NCBI RefSeq assembly: GCF_964026575.1
Contig: NZ_OZ032161.1
Coordinates: 682,001 to 746,000 of the forward strand
Reading direction: 5' to 3'
From: Candidatus Tisiphia endosymbiont of Melanophora roralis
Lineage (GTDB): Bacteria > Pseudomonadota > Alphaproteobacteria > Rickettsiales > Rickettsiaceae
DNA length: 64,000 nt
The notes beneath the pieces are model-generated. The model was not told where the DNA came from, made no database searches, and saw nothing but the letters and a program-made list of their open reading frames with translations. The translations under genes and the position numbers were made by a program. Positions 45,700 through 54,384 of this stretch are shown piece after piece. Within the stretch, counting starts at the first letter, position 1. Each line of letters begins with the position of its first letter.

Positions 45700-46434
45700 A
45701 TGATTGATTACACAAAGACTTTTACTGCTACTCAGAAAACATATGATGTCGGACTGAGAGAATACATGCTGAAAGTCTATAATTATATGGCTTTAGCTCT
45801 TGTGCTAACTGGAGTAATGGCTTTTGCTACTATATCATTTGAGCCATTAACTAGGCTTTTATTTCAAGTTGAAGCAAATGGACAGTTCATGGGCTATACC
45901 GGTTTGGGAACGTTGGTAATGATTTCTCCCGTGGGAATTGCTTTGTACTTTTTTATGGGATTTGGCAGGATGAGTCTAGATACTACTAAAGTATTGTTTT
46001 GGGTTTATGCTGCTTTAACTGGTATGTCTTTGGCATCTCTTGGGTTTATCTATACAGGAGAGTCAATTGCTCGAACTTTCTTTATTTGTTCATCTGTTTT
46101 TGGTGCAATGAGCCTTTATGGGTATACTACCAATAGGGATTTGACATCAATGGGTTCATTTCTTATCATGGGATTATTTGGTCTTATCATTGTGTCGCTA
46201 GTCAACATGTTTTTACAAAGCTCAGCTATATATTTTGCAACGTCTCTCATTGGGGTTGGTATATTTATGGGTATTATTGCATGGGATACTCAAAAAATTA
46301 AGTCTATGTATTTTATGTCTGGAGGTGGAGAGTTAGGACAAAAAATGTCCATAATGGCCGCTTTTAATTTGTATTTAGACTTTATTAATTTGTTCTTACA
46401 TCTTCTAAGATTCTTTGGTAATAGAAGAAACTAG
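45700..46434 (+). CDS. Bax inhibitor-1 / YccA family membrane protein
   Basis: Seven-span protein of the BI-1 (TMBIM) family; bacterial members act as pH-gated calcium leak channels or in membrane-protein quality control. The 244-residue protein has YMLKVYNYMALALVLTGVMA (about 20-39), SPVGIALYFFMGFGRMS, SVFGAMSLYGYTT and the C-terminal MGIIAWDTQKIK with the conserved aspartate, then FINLFLHLLRFFG. The ATG at 45700 (MIDYTKT) with GGGG 8 nt upstream is preferred over 45688. Confidence 0.93.
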   Translation: MIDYTKTFTATQKTYDVGLREYMLKVYNYMALALVLTGVMAFATISFEPLTRLLFQVEANGQFMGYTGLGTLVMISPVGIALYFFMGFGRMSLDTTKVLFWVYAALTGMSLASLGFIYTGESIARTFFICSSVFGAMSLYGYTTNRDLTSMGSFLIMGLFGLIIVSLVNMFLQSSAIYFATSLIGVGIFMGIIAWDTQKIKSMYFMSGGGELGQKMSIMAAFNLYLDFINLFLHLLRFFGNRRN

Positions 46435-46476
46435 TATTACAGTTGTAACTATACAGGGCTATCATCTCCGTGAAAG

Positions 46477-46917
46477 CACAACAATTGTGAGTTAAAAAAC
46501 CGTCATTGCGAAGTGCCGTTAGGTGCTGTGGCAATCTTCATGATAGTCAAGCCTTCCTTCACAAAATTGCCACGTCACCGCTCATAGGTGTCAACTTAAG
46601 AGCGTAATGATTGAGCATGTATAAGTAAATCAAACCTAAACGTCTATTAGCGAGAAGCCGCTGCAAGCGGCGACGCGGCAATCTAAGATACGCGAAGCGT
46701 TACTCTAAAAAACAGCTTCGCTGTTTATCTGGATCGCCACGGCATCTAACGAGCCTTGCCATGACTGCTGTGTTTAATTTGTTTATACATGTTCAATCAT
46801 TACGCTCTTAAGTTGACGCCTATACGTCGCCGCTTGCAGCGGCTTCTCGCAATGACGATTTAAGCCTTACAACAGTGCTGCTTCGCAATGACGATTTTTT
46901 AACTTTCAACAGTTGTG
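46477..46917. repeat. three-deep nested repeat: PE-A containing PE-K containing PE-G
   Basis: 441 bp. The outer ends are PE-A-like (CACAACAATTGTGAGTTAAA, mutated left; AACTTTCAACAGTTGTG, right). Inside, 46590-46635 and 46771-46816 are a long inverted repeat (GTCAACTTAAGAGCGTAATG with its complement), called PE-K. Between these arms, 46640-46768 is PE-G copy 3 (GATACGCGAAGCGTTACTC). The order suggests successive insertions. Confidence 0.75.
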
Positions 46918-46956
46918 GGGTGGGGGCATCGAAGGTACGGCAATGTTATATCGAAT

Positions 46957-47553
46957 TCAGGATATTCTAGTAAAACTAGTTTTTATCGTATAGTTTTTGT
47001 TAGGACCTAAAACTTTATAACTCAGTTCAAAAGAATTCTTATTCAAGAATGTGTAATTAGCTTGATAAAAATCCAAATTGCATTGATGTGTACCTTTAGC
47101 CTGAACTTTATCCTGAAAAGGAGTATTAGAGATAAAATGTAATTGGTAAAATAAAGCATTGTTATTTTCATTAACAAAATATTTAACAATTTTGTTTTGC
47201 TCTAGAGAGTATAGATACTCCTTAAAAGCTTTCACCCTATTGGTATTACCATAATATTCAACATCAAGCTCCTCTCTATATAATATACGTGAATGAGGTA
47301 AATATATATGTTCTTTATCTTCTATAAAGTAAGCGATTCCTTTAGCTGTACCATAATTGCCTAAAATTCTCGTAATAGCATATCTTCCAACTAGGTTGTG
47401 AAATATATTTAAATGATTCTCTAAATTAGTTCTCGCAAATACTTGCTGGGAATTCGCGTACTCACGCACTTCATGTACGCCTAGTCTGCTCATCGCTTGT
47501 TTATTGTTCTCATTCATAGGATCATTTAAATCTATTAAATCATTTGAGTACAT
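46957..47553 (-). CDS. DUF6314 family protein with repeat-derived start
   Basis: 198 residues. From about residue 53 it fits the small DUF6314 family: LVGRYAITRILGNYGTAKGI, LYREELDVEYYGN, HQCNLDFYQANYTF and the closing VLGPNKNYTIKTSFTRIS. The first 50 residues (MYSNDLIDLNDPMN, VREYANSQQVFARTN) come from an RPE-like PE-D element. There is no ATG, GTG or TTG in frame between that element and the domain, so the start codon itself seems supplied by the element. The ORF overlaps the last 19 bp of gltX in another frame. Confidence 0.72.
   Translation of the reverse strand: MYSNDLIDLNDPMNENNKQAMSRLGVHEVREYANSQQVFARTNLENHLNIFHNLVGRYAITRILGNYGTAKGIAYFIEDKEHIYLPHSRILYREELDVEYYGNTNRVKAFKEYLYSLEQNKIVKYFVNENNNALFYQLHFISNTPFQDKVQAKGTHQCNLDFYQANYTFLNKNSFELSYKVLGPNKNYTIKTSFTRIS
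47404..47552 (-). repeat. RPE-like palindromic element PE-D copy 2 (coding in two genes)
   Basis: Element between gltX and the DUF6314 gene, with ACTCAAATGATTTAATAGAT at one end and AATCATTTAAATATA at the other. One frame supplies the C-terminal residues (TQMI) and stop of GltX; another gives the N-terminus of the DUF6314 protein. The peptide core VREYANSQQVFA matches copies 1 and 3. Confidence 0.75.
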
Positions 47554-48941
47554 TTCAACCTAGCAATAGCATTTTCTTTACCAATTATGGCGATAATTTC
47601 AAAAATACTTGGGGAAGCAGTCATGCCTGTTATTAGAGATCTAATGGATTGCATGAGATCTGCAAGTTTAATATTATTATTCTTGGCTATTTCTTTAAAT
47701 TTTATTTGAATTGACTCTTTATCAAAATTTTGTAAATTCTTTAATTCCTCAATAACTTGCTCTAGCAAATTTTTATCACAATTCTTGATTATCTCTTTGG
47801 CTTCCTCAGAGTAGATAATAGGAACGTTAATCAAGTAAATCTTGGCTAGTTCAGCTAATTCGACTAAATTTGTGCTTCTTATCTTCAAGTTTGGCATTGC
47901 TTGCTTAATATATTCTGTTTCTTCCGTGGTAATTTTATAAGTTTTTTGCAAACTCTCACAAATCATTTTTGTTAATAGCGTAGCATCAAGCTGACGTAGA
48001 TAATGAGCGTTTAAATTATCCATTTTGGCAAAATCAAGACGAGCAGGTGATTTGCCAAGTCCTTCAAGGTCAAACCATTCTATAGCTTGTTGTCTTGAAA
48101 TAATCTCATCATCTTTGTGACTCCATCCTAACCTTAGTAAATAATTACACAAGCTCTCGGGTAAATATCCCATATCTTGGTATGCTTTTATTCCAAGAGC
48201 TCCATGTCTTTTAGATAATTTTGCCCCGTCATCACCATGTATTAACGGTATATGTACCATATGTGGTACATGCCAACCAAAGGCTTGATAAAGTAGGATT
48301 TGGCGAGCAGCGTTAGTTAAATGGTCATCCCCCCTGATAATATGGGTAATCTGCATATCGTGGTCGTCCACTACTACCGCCAACATATAGGTGCTACTTC
48401 CATCACTACGTAACAGCACCATATCATCTAGGTGGGAGTTTTCAATAGTAACATCCCCTTGTAAAGCATCATGGATAGTTGTATAGCCAGTTCTTGGAGC
48501 TTTCAGCCTAATCACTGCTTTTGTGGATTGGTAACCTTTTGGAAAGCTAGAAGGATCAGCATCTCGCCAAGGGCTTTGAAATAAAAAATGTTGTTTATTG
48601 GCTATAGCATTATCTCGCTGTCGATCTATTTCTTCTTGAGGTGTAAAACAATAATAAGCTTTTCCTTCATCTAGTAATTTCAGAGCTGCTTTTTTGTATA
48701 AATCATTTCTTTTAGACTGAAAAACCACTTCATCATCCCAGTCTAAACCAAGCCATTTCAAACCGGAAAATATAGCATCTACTGCATCTTCGGTTGATCT
48801 TGTTTTATCAGTATCCTCAATTCGCAGTAAAAATTTGCCGTTATGGTGTTTGGCAAATAAATAATTAAACAATGCTGTCCTTGCCCCACCAATATGCAAG
48901 AAGCCAGTAGGGGAGGGGGCGAATCTAGTAATTATAGTCAT
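47535..48941 (-). CDS. gltX: glutamyl-tRNA synthetase
   Basis: Class I synthetase charging tRNA-Glu (and, in most alphaproteobacteria, also mischarging tRNA-Gln for transamidation). The 468 residues have the HIGH-type FAPSPTGFLHIGGARTALFN (about 6-25), LLRIEDTDKTRS and the KMSKS-type GAKLSKRHGALG (about 237-248), with the helical anticodon-binding domain after residue 300. The last residues are encoded by a PE-D element. Confidence 0.98.
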   Translation of the reverse strand: MTIITRFAPSPTGFLHIGGARTALFNYLFAKHHNGKFLLRIEDTDKTRSTEDAVDAIFSGLKWLGLDWDDEVVFQSKRNDLYKKAALKLLDEGKAYYCFTPQEEIDRQRDNAIANKQHFLFQSPWRDADPSSFPKGYQSTKAVIRLKAPRTGYTTIHDALQGDVTIENSHLDDMVLLRSDGSSTYMLAVVVDDHDMQITHIIRGDDHLTNAARQILLYQAFGWHVPHMVHIPLIHGDDGAKLSKRHGALGIKAYQDMGYLPESLCNYLLRLGWSHKDDEIISRQQAIEWFDLEGLGKSPARLDFAKMDNLNAHYLRQLDATLLTKMICESLQKTYKITTEETEYIKQAMPNLKIRSTNLVELAELAKIYLINVPIIYSEEAKEIIKNCDKNLLEQVIEELKNLQNFDKESIQIKFKEIAKNNNIKLADLMQSIRSLITGMTASPSIFEIIAIIGKENAIARLKCTQMI

Positions 48942-48955
48942 AGTATTTCCTTTAT

Positions 48956-49159
48956 AACCTCAGTTTTGGATTAAAATTAAAAATTTTAATCCAAAACTGG
49001 CTAGAATAATTTAAGTTCTTCAGAAAAATGCATTCTTGAAGCGGCTGGTACGAATGCATTTTAATCTATTATCGATCAGGCGTGATAGCCGCTTTAAGCC
49101 TGATTGTTTACATTCTCATTCCAATTTCGGATTAATGAAATTAATCCGAAATTGAGGTT
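48956..49159. repeat. multi-hairpin element PE-C copy 3 (hairpin 3 missing)
   Basis: 204 bp with ends AACCTCAGTTTTGGATT / AATCCGAAATTGAGGTT, as in copy 2. Hairpins 1, 2, 4 and 5 are present; hairpin 3 is cleanly absent, with TCTATTATCG joined straight to ATCAGGCGTGATAGCCGCTT. It separates gltX from ubiG. Confidence 0.88.
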
Positions 49160-49164
49160 TAAAG

Positions 49165-49923
49165 TTAATTCAGAGCGAGTTCTGCAAGAGGTCTAGTTAA
49201 ATAAGCAAAATAATTTACCTCTATATCATCACTCAACTGCCAACTGCTATTGACGATATTATAGGTTAAGCCCTTAAGCTCTTTAAGCTCTATGTTATTT
49301 TTACTAAACATAGAATAAATTTCAGATGGTTTAAGAAATTTACTATGGTCATGGGTTTTTTTTGGTATCCAACTAAGCACGTATTCTGCCATCAAAATAG
49401 CTAACATATAAGCTTTGACAGTACGGTTAATTGTTGAAATTATAATCATGCCATTTGGTTTTACTAAACTAGCTAGGTTTTTTACAAAATCACTAGGATT
49501 GTCTATATGTTCCATGACTTCTAAACATAGTACCACATCATACTGTTTGCTATTTGAGTATACTAATTCCTCAGCAGTTGATTTAAGATATTGTATATTC
49601 AAATTTCCTTCTTCAGCATGCTTCATCGCAATATCTATATTACTTTGTAGTGCATCTATGCCAGTGACTGTGCCATTTAGTTTACAGAGAGCAGAGGTAA
49701 TTAATCCCCCGCCACATCCTACGTCTAAAATATCTAATTTTGAAGGTAGTACTATATCATCATCTATATTAAAATGACCTTTTATCTTATCTATTATGTA
49801 ACCAAGGCGAATAGGATTTATTTGATGAAGAATTTTAAATTCTCCATCTTCCTGCCACCATCTGCTAGAAATTTTACTAAACTTTTCTAGTTCTATTTGA
49901 TTAATAGAAGATTTTGTAGACAT
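49165..49923 (-). CDS. ubiG: ubiquinone biosynthesis O-methyltransferase
   Basis: SAM-dependent enzyme making both O-methylations in ubiquinone synthesis. The 252 residues begin with the UbiG-specific FSKISSRWWQEDGEFKILHQ (about 15-34) and NPIRLGYI, then SAM motif I LDVGCGGGLITSALCK (about 68-83), VVLCLEVMEHIDNPSDFVKN and the membrane-binding segment around YVLSWIPKKTHDHSKFLKPS. Divergent from znuB (96 bp). Confidence 0.96.
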   Translation of the reverse strand: MSTKSSINQIELEKFSKISSRWWQEDGEFKILHQINPIRLGYIIDKIKGHFNIDDDIVLPSKLDILDVGCGGGLITSALCKLNGTVTGIDALQSNIDIAMKHAEEGNLNIQYLKSTAEELVYSNSKQYDVVLCLEVMEHIDNPSDFVKNLASLVKPNGMIIISTINRTVKAYMLAILMAEYVLSWIPKKTHDHSKFLKPSEIYSMFSKNNIELKELKGLTYNIVNSSWQLSDDIEVNYFAYLTRPLAELALN

Positions 49924-50019
49924 ATTTCTTCACTGGTTATAGAATCCATTCCTAATATACCACAAAAATCATGAAGCACTAAGTGCTATTCTCAAATTAT
50001 CTACCAAAAATCGTATAAA

Positions 50020-50805
50020 ATGACTATAATAATATTAACTATAATTCTAATCAGTCTAATTTTTGCTCCTCTTGGTTGTATAAGCTTATGGAAAAAATAT
50101 ATTTATTTTGGTGATGGTCTTTCGCACGCAAGTTTACTTGCTGGAAGTATTAGTATCCTTGTCCATTTGCCTGTTGTTTATTCAGGACTAGTTGTTGCCA
50201 TTATATTTGCTATCTTGGTGTTTACGTTAAAACATAGGTCAGGTGGTAGTAGCGTGGTAATGTTAATATCAAGTTTTATGTTATCTTTAGCCTTAGTAGT
50301 AGGTTATATGTACCCACTACAGATTAAGATCACTAACCTATTATTTGGCGATATTTTATCTGCCTCTTTAAATGATATATTAACCTTATCAATTATACTT
50401 ATATTCGTTATTTCTTTCGTTTGGTATTTCTATAACCAGATTATTCTAATTGTCATTAATAGAGATATTGCTCAAATTAAGGGGGTGAAAGTAAGAACGA
50501 TTGAATTGGCATTTTTGTTACTGTTATCTTTATCAGTATTCTCGACTATTAAGATTGTTGGGGCACTACTCGTTACTAGTATTTTGCTGATTCCAGCTAT
50601 GACCGCTAGGATGATTTCTAGTAATCCAGCACAAATGATTATCAATTCAGTTATCGTAGCTTTAATTGTAGACTTCCTTGGCTTAGTAGTGTCATTATAT
50701 CTTGACATACCAATTACCCCAATAATTACGGTAATAAACACCATAGTTTATTGTGTATTCTATATAATTTCACGGGCAAATAAAACAGGATTTTTTAGAT
50801 TATAG
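50020..50805 (+). CDS. znuB: zinc ABC transporter permease ZnuB
   Basis: ABC-3 family permease of a metal importer, most like ZnuB. The 261-residue protein has seven or eight spans, the early LGCISLWKKYIYFGDGLSHA (about 17-36) with the family GDGLSHAS motif, and the LLVTSILLIPAMTAR loop (about 184-198) that contacts the ATPase. znuA and znuC are not in the window. PE-B copy 3 begins 3 bp after its stop. Confidence 0.93.
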   Translation: MTIIILTIILISLIFAPLGCISLWKKYIYFGDGLSHASLLAGSISILVHLPVVYSGLVVAIIFAILVFTLKHRSGGSSVVMLISSFMLSLALVVGYMYPLQIKITNLLFGDILSASLNDILTLSIILIFVISFVWYFYNQIILIVINRDIAQIKGVKVRTIELAFLLLLSLSVFSTIKIVGALLVTSILLIPAMTARMISSNPAQMIINSVIVALIVDFLGLVVSLYLDIPITPIITVINTIVYCVFYIISRANKTGFFRL

Positions 50806-50807
50806 TC

Positions 50808-51043
50808 CAGGGTAATTTATAAAGTCCTAACTAATGATAGAAAAGTTTGTTTTTTAAAATGCATAAATGTCTATTAGCGAGGAGCCGCAAAGCGGCGACG
50901 TGGCAATCCAAAAGTTGCAGTGGCAAAAAATAAAACAGCTGTTTATTTGGATCGCCACGCCACTTTGTGGCTCGCGATGACAACTATTTATTTCTATAAT
51001 TTAGTATTTTCTATCATTAGTTAGGACTTTTAAACTGCTCTAG
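50808..51043. repeat. palindromic MITE-like element PE-B copy 3
   Basis: About 236 bp with ends CAGGGTAATTTATAAAGTCC and GGACTTTTAAACTGCTCTAG, arms with ACTAATGATAGAAAA. It is longer than the other PE-B copies because an extra REP-like hairpin (GTCTATTAGCGAGGAGCCGC ... GGCAATCC) sits in it near 50870-50915. Confidence 0.8.
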
Positions 51044-51062
51044 ATTAAGAGGTTATCATAAT

Positions 51063-51184
51063 TATATACTTAGGTAGAACTTCAAGAATTAAGATTCCCG
51101 TGACCAAAGATCGAATCTGCTCTGTTACTCATGTACGCTACGCCGCGCGACTTTGCTACTGCCTAGCTCTTCTTGAAGTTATAC
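51063..51184. repeat. palindromic element PE-J copy 2
   Basis: Arms GAACTTCAAGAATTAAGATT and AGCTCTTCTTGAAGTTATAC; interior CTCATGTACGCTACGCCGCG. It is followed by TATCAACCCTTCATTTACGA (51193), a short segment repeated at 52576 on the other side of the GDSL pseudogene. Confidence 0.65.
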
Positions 51185-51225
51185 TATCGTCTATCAACCC
51201 TTCATTTACGAGCAGTATAACAAAA

Positions 51226-52301
51226 TCATCTTGAGACAATAAAATTATATAACCTATCTCCTACAGTTTGATGTGGAAGCTTAGTTGGATGAAAAAAATC
51301 AAAAAATAAATATTGTAGAATTTTTTCTTCATTACAGCCACAGTTATATGCAGCATCTAATCGACCTTTCAATAATAATTCTAGCAAATCTATAAAATTT
51401 TGATGATCAGCAATATCTGTAACACAAGCCTGCTCAGTATTGTATCCTTTCTTTACATAATCACTAATTAAGCTCTTAAATATACTTTCAATATCAAATA
51501 ATTTTATTTTAATCTTAGGAAATTTCCTATTGAAGTCTTTAATTGCCTCTACTAACTTTTGATTAAAATCTTGTGATAAATTAGTAGCTAGCTTTTGTAA
51601 ATCTGTGTTAACAAACCTTGGGATTAAGCCAATATCTGGAACACTATGTATTGTAGACTACTGTTTGTAGCTAAAAATTCAATAGCATTGCATATTTCTG
51701 TTATACTTTCATCAACTAATGCAGTCGGATTCTTATTAAAAAGAGCAGCCATAATATCATTGCCACCAATCATAACAAATAGTAAATCTTCTGTGCTAAT
51801 ATCGGGATGGTGTCTAACTAAAGTACGGACTTGGTTTTTTAACTGAAAGTAATTAAATAATAAAAAATCAGGCACAGCATCACCTTTAGAGGCTCTAGCA
51901 TTGGAAACAGCATAATTAGTACCAATTTGTTCACTAAAATCATAATTTGTAGCTTTTATTCCCCCTTGCTTTATTAAATCGTCAAATGGTCTACCCAATT
52001 CTATAGATTTTTTCTCTAAGATCCAATGTTTTAATGCTGGAGTAATATTAAAACTCCACCCTGGTTTCATTGTTGTTCCTAACTTATCAGCTACATATTC
52101 TACTGCCATTGGACCATTGCTAAAAGATCGGGATTGATAAAATGGAGGGGCAAAATAAATCTTGTCAACCCACTTGAGAAAATGAAATTCTTCCTTTATT
52201 ACATTTAATATACTATTCAAAGATCCAACAAATGCTCCATTATCAGATAAACTATCTCCTACAACATAAAAATTTTTATACATAAATGCCTCTTTATTCA
52301 T
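51226..52301 (-). pseudogene. GDSL/SGNH lipase-like gene broken by one frameshift
   Basis: The first part (52301 to about 51650) reads YVVGDSLSDNGAFVGS (block I, nucleophile Ser), SRSFSNGPMAVEYVADKLG, NYAVSNARAS and FVMIGGNDIMAALF (block III with Asn), as in the phospholipase/lecithinase family. It then meets a TAA at 51624. Shifting frame at about 51650 restores PDIGLIPRFVNTD and continues for about 135 codons to FFDFFHPTKLPHQTVGDRLYN, containing the catalytic Asp and His of block V, ending at a TGA at 51226. A single lost base therefore separates two halves of a roughly 358-residue enzyme. All catalytic residues survive, so the break is recent, or a sequencing error. Confidence 0.82.
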
Positions 52302-52410
52302 GTTAATATTACATTATAACCACTTATAAATTGATTCACTGGTTAACTAATTATATTAGTGTAACATGTTTTCCGACCATGCACAAAAAAAATTATTGTT
52401 CTATGATTTT

Positions 52411-52574
52411 CAGGACAGTTTAAAAGTCCCAACTAATGATATAAAATACTAAATTATAGAAATAAATAGTTGTCATCGTGAGCCACAAAGTGGCGTGGTG
52501 ATCCAAATAAACAGCAATTATCTTTTTAAAAAACAAACTTTTCTATCATTAGTTGGGACTTTTAAACTGCCCTG
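52411..52574. repeat. palindromic MITE-like element PE-B copy 4
   Basis: 164 bp with ends CAGGACAGTTTA and TAAACTGCCCTG, arms AACTAATGATATAAAA / TTTCTATCATTAGTTGGGA. The interior is nearly identical to copy 2 in reverse. No clear target duplication (left TATGATTTT, right TATCAACTC). Confidence 0.85.
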
Positions 52575-52606
52575 TATCAACTCTTCATTTACGAGCGGTA
52601 TAGCTC

Positions 52607-53425
52607 TCATTCTTGGCAAATAGAACAATAGAAACTAGTTCTACCGGATTGTTTTATTTTCCTTATTATTCCCTCGCAGTTTAGGCATTTTTGATTTTCT
52701 CGTGCATAAACCTGTAATTCTTGTTGGAAGTAACCAGGTTTACTATCACCGCTAACAAAATCTTTGAGAGTAGTACCTCCTGCTGATATTGCCTTTGTTA
52801 AAACATTTTTAATGGCTAATACCAAATTAGTTATTTCCTTGTTTGACAAACTACTACCCAATCTGCTTGGGTGTATTTTAGCAATAAAAAGGCTTTCAGA
52901 AGCATATATATTACCAACACCGACAATAATCCGATTATCCATTAATAAATTTTTTATTGGAACAGAGCGATTCAATAATTTTGTTTTTAGATACTCATCA
53001 GACATATCATTTGACAAAGGTTCTACACCTAAATTTAGTAAAAATTTTTCTTGGGCGAGGTTTGTTGGCGTACTATAAATCATCCCGAAACGTCGTGGAT
53101 CATTAAAAACTAATTTCTCGCAACTTGTCAAAGATATAACCACGTGATCATGCGTTTGTAGCCTATAATCACTAGGTTGTAAGGTCAGCCTACCAGTCAT
53201 GCCAAGATGTACAATAATGGAATAATAATTATCCAAATCTATTAGCAAATATTTTGCCCTACGCCTTAAAGCTACAATTCTTGCTGACTCTACATTTGAC
53301 TCTAACTGATCGCTTAGTTTATAGCGTATATCATCTCGTCTCTTATCGAGTTTATTGATGGTAGCCCCTACTATTCGCTGTTCTAGGCAACGTTTTAATG
53401 TTTCAACCTCAGGAAGTTCTGGCAT
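52607..53425 (-). CDS. mutM: formamidopyrimidine-DNA glycosylase
   Basis: Base-excision repair enzyme (Fpg) removing 8-oxoguanine. The 272 residues begin PELPEVETLK (Pro1 nucleophile after Met removal, Glu2), contain HLGMTGRL (about 73-80), the helix-two-turn-helix GVGNIYASESLF (about 168-179), and a C-terminal zinc finger CLNCEGIIRKIKQSGRTSFY with CSIC. All zinc cysteines are present. Confidence 0.97.
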   Translation of the reverse strand: MPELPEVETLKRCLEQRIVGATINKLDKRRDDIRYKLSDQLESNVESARIVALRRRAKYLLIDLDNYYSIIVHLGMTGRLTLQPSDYRLQTHDHVVISLTSCEKLVFNDPRRFGMIYSTPTNLAQEKFLLNLGVEPLSNDMSDEYLKTKLLNRSVPIKNLLMDNRIIVGVGNIYASESLFIAKIHPSRLGSSLSNKEITNLVLAIKNVLTKAISAGGTTLKDFVSGDSKPGYFQQELQVYARENQKCLNCEGIIRKIKQSGRTSFYCSICQE

Positions 53426-53502
53426 TTTTACATTTTAATACTATTAATAATTCATAATATAACATAATATAACACATAAGCAACTTAGCACTAAGTAATA
53501 AT

Positions 53503-54267
53503 ATGCAAAATAATGATAACCAATCTGATCAAGTAAATTTTGGCTTCTCAAAAGTGAGCTTTGATCAAAAAAGAGATTTAGTTAAAGATATCTTTTCTAG
53601 TGTTGCTAATAAATATGATGTAATGAATGACTTAATGAGTTTGGGAGTACATCGTTTGTGGAAAGATGAATTTGTTAGGCAAATCCCCAATTTAAAATCA
53701 AATATATTGGATGTGGCAAGTGGTACAGGTGACATAGCTTTTAAAATAATAAAGCGAGCATCGGTAAAAAATGTATTAGTGCAGCTGACGATGTGTGATA
53801 TAAATCATGATATGCTGGAGGTAGCACGTCACAAAGCTATTGATAGTAATATATTACAGGGATTAGAGTATGTCGTTGCTGATGCAGAAAGCTTACCTTT
53901 TCCTGATAATAGTTTTGATTATTATACTATAGCATTTGGTATTAGGAATGTGGCAAAAATTGACAATGCCCTAAAAGAAGCATATAGAGTACTAAAGCCT
54001 AGGGGTAAATTTTTATGTTTAGAATTTTCTAAAGTAGAATACGATTGTCTGAAGCAATTATACCAGTTTTATTCGTTTAATATTATTCCTAAGATTGGTA
54101 AAATTATAGCAAACAATGAATCAGCTTATCAATATTTGGTGGAAAGTATTAATGTATTCCCAGATCAGGAGAGCTTTGCAATTATGCTAAAGGATGTCGG
54201 CTTTACTGATGTTAGTTATAAGAATCTTACTTTAGGTGTTGCTGCTATTCATAGTGCTTATAAATAA
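53503..54267 (+). CDS. ubiE: ubiquinone/menaquinone C-methyltransferase UbiE
   Basis: SAM-dependent methyltransferase of ubiquinone synthesis. The 254-residue protein has [19 protein letters not shown]-like [20 protein letters not shown] (about 29-48), HRLWKDEF, the SAM loop [15 protein letters not shown] (about 67-81), [20 protein letters not shown] and [15 protein letters not shown]. It reads away from mutM and is followed by two unknown genes. Confidence 0.97.
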   Translation: MQNNDNQSDQVNFGFSKVSFDQKRDLVKDIFSSVANKYDVMNDLMSLGVHRLWKDEFVRQIPNLKSNILDVASGTGDIAFKIIKRASVKNVLVQLTMCDINHDMLEVARHKAIDSNILQGLEYVVADAESLPFPDNSFDYYTIAFGIRNVAKIDNALKEAYRVLKPRGKFLCLEFSKVEYDCLKQLYQFYSFNIIPKIGKIIANNESAYQYLVESINVFPDQESFAIMLKDVGFTDVSYKNLTLGVAAIHSAYK

Positions 54268-54329
54268 AAACAATAGTAGAAAATTAATAATATAGTAGAA
54301 AATTAATAATAGTTACAATTTAAGAATGC

Positions 54330-54358
54330 TTGACTAATAATTTAGTATTAGTTTTAAT
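54330..54358 (+). promoter_or_regulatory. promoter upstream of the 54.4-kb unknown gene
   Basis: TTGACT (54330-54335), 17-bp spacer, TTTAAT (54353-54358), with an alternative TTAATA one base later. It stands 27 bp before the ATG at 54385, so the unknown pair may be transcribed separately from ubiE. Confidence 0.45.
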
Positions 54359-54384
54359 AATAAAATAGTTAACCAAACCCTAAT

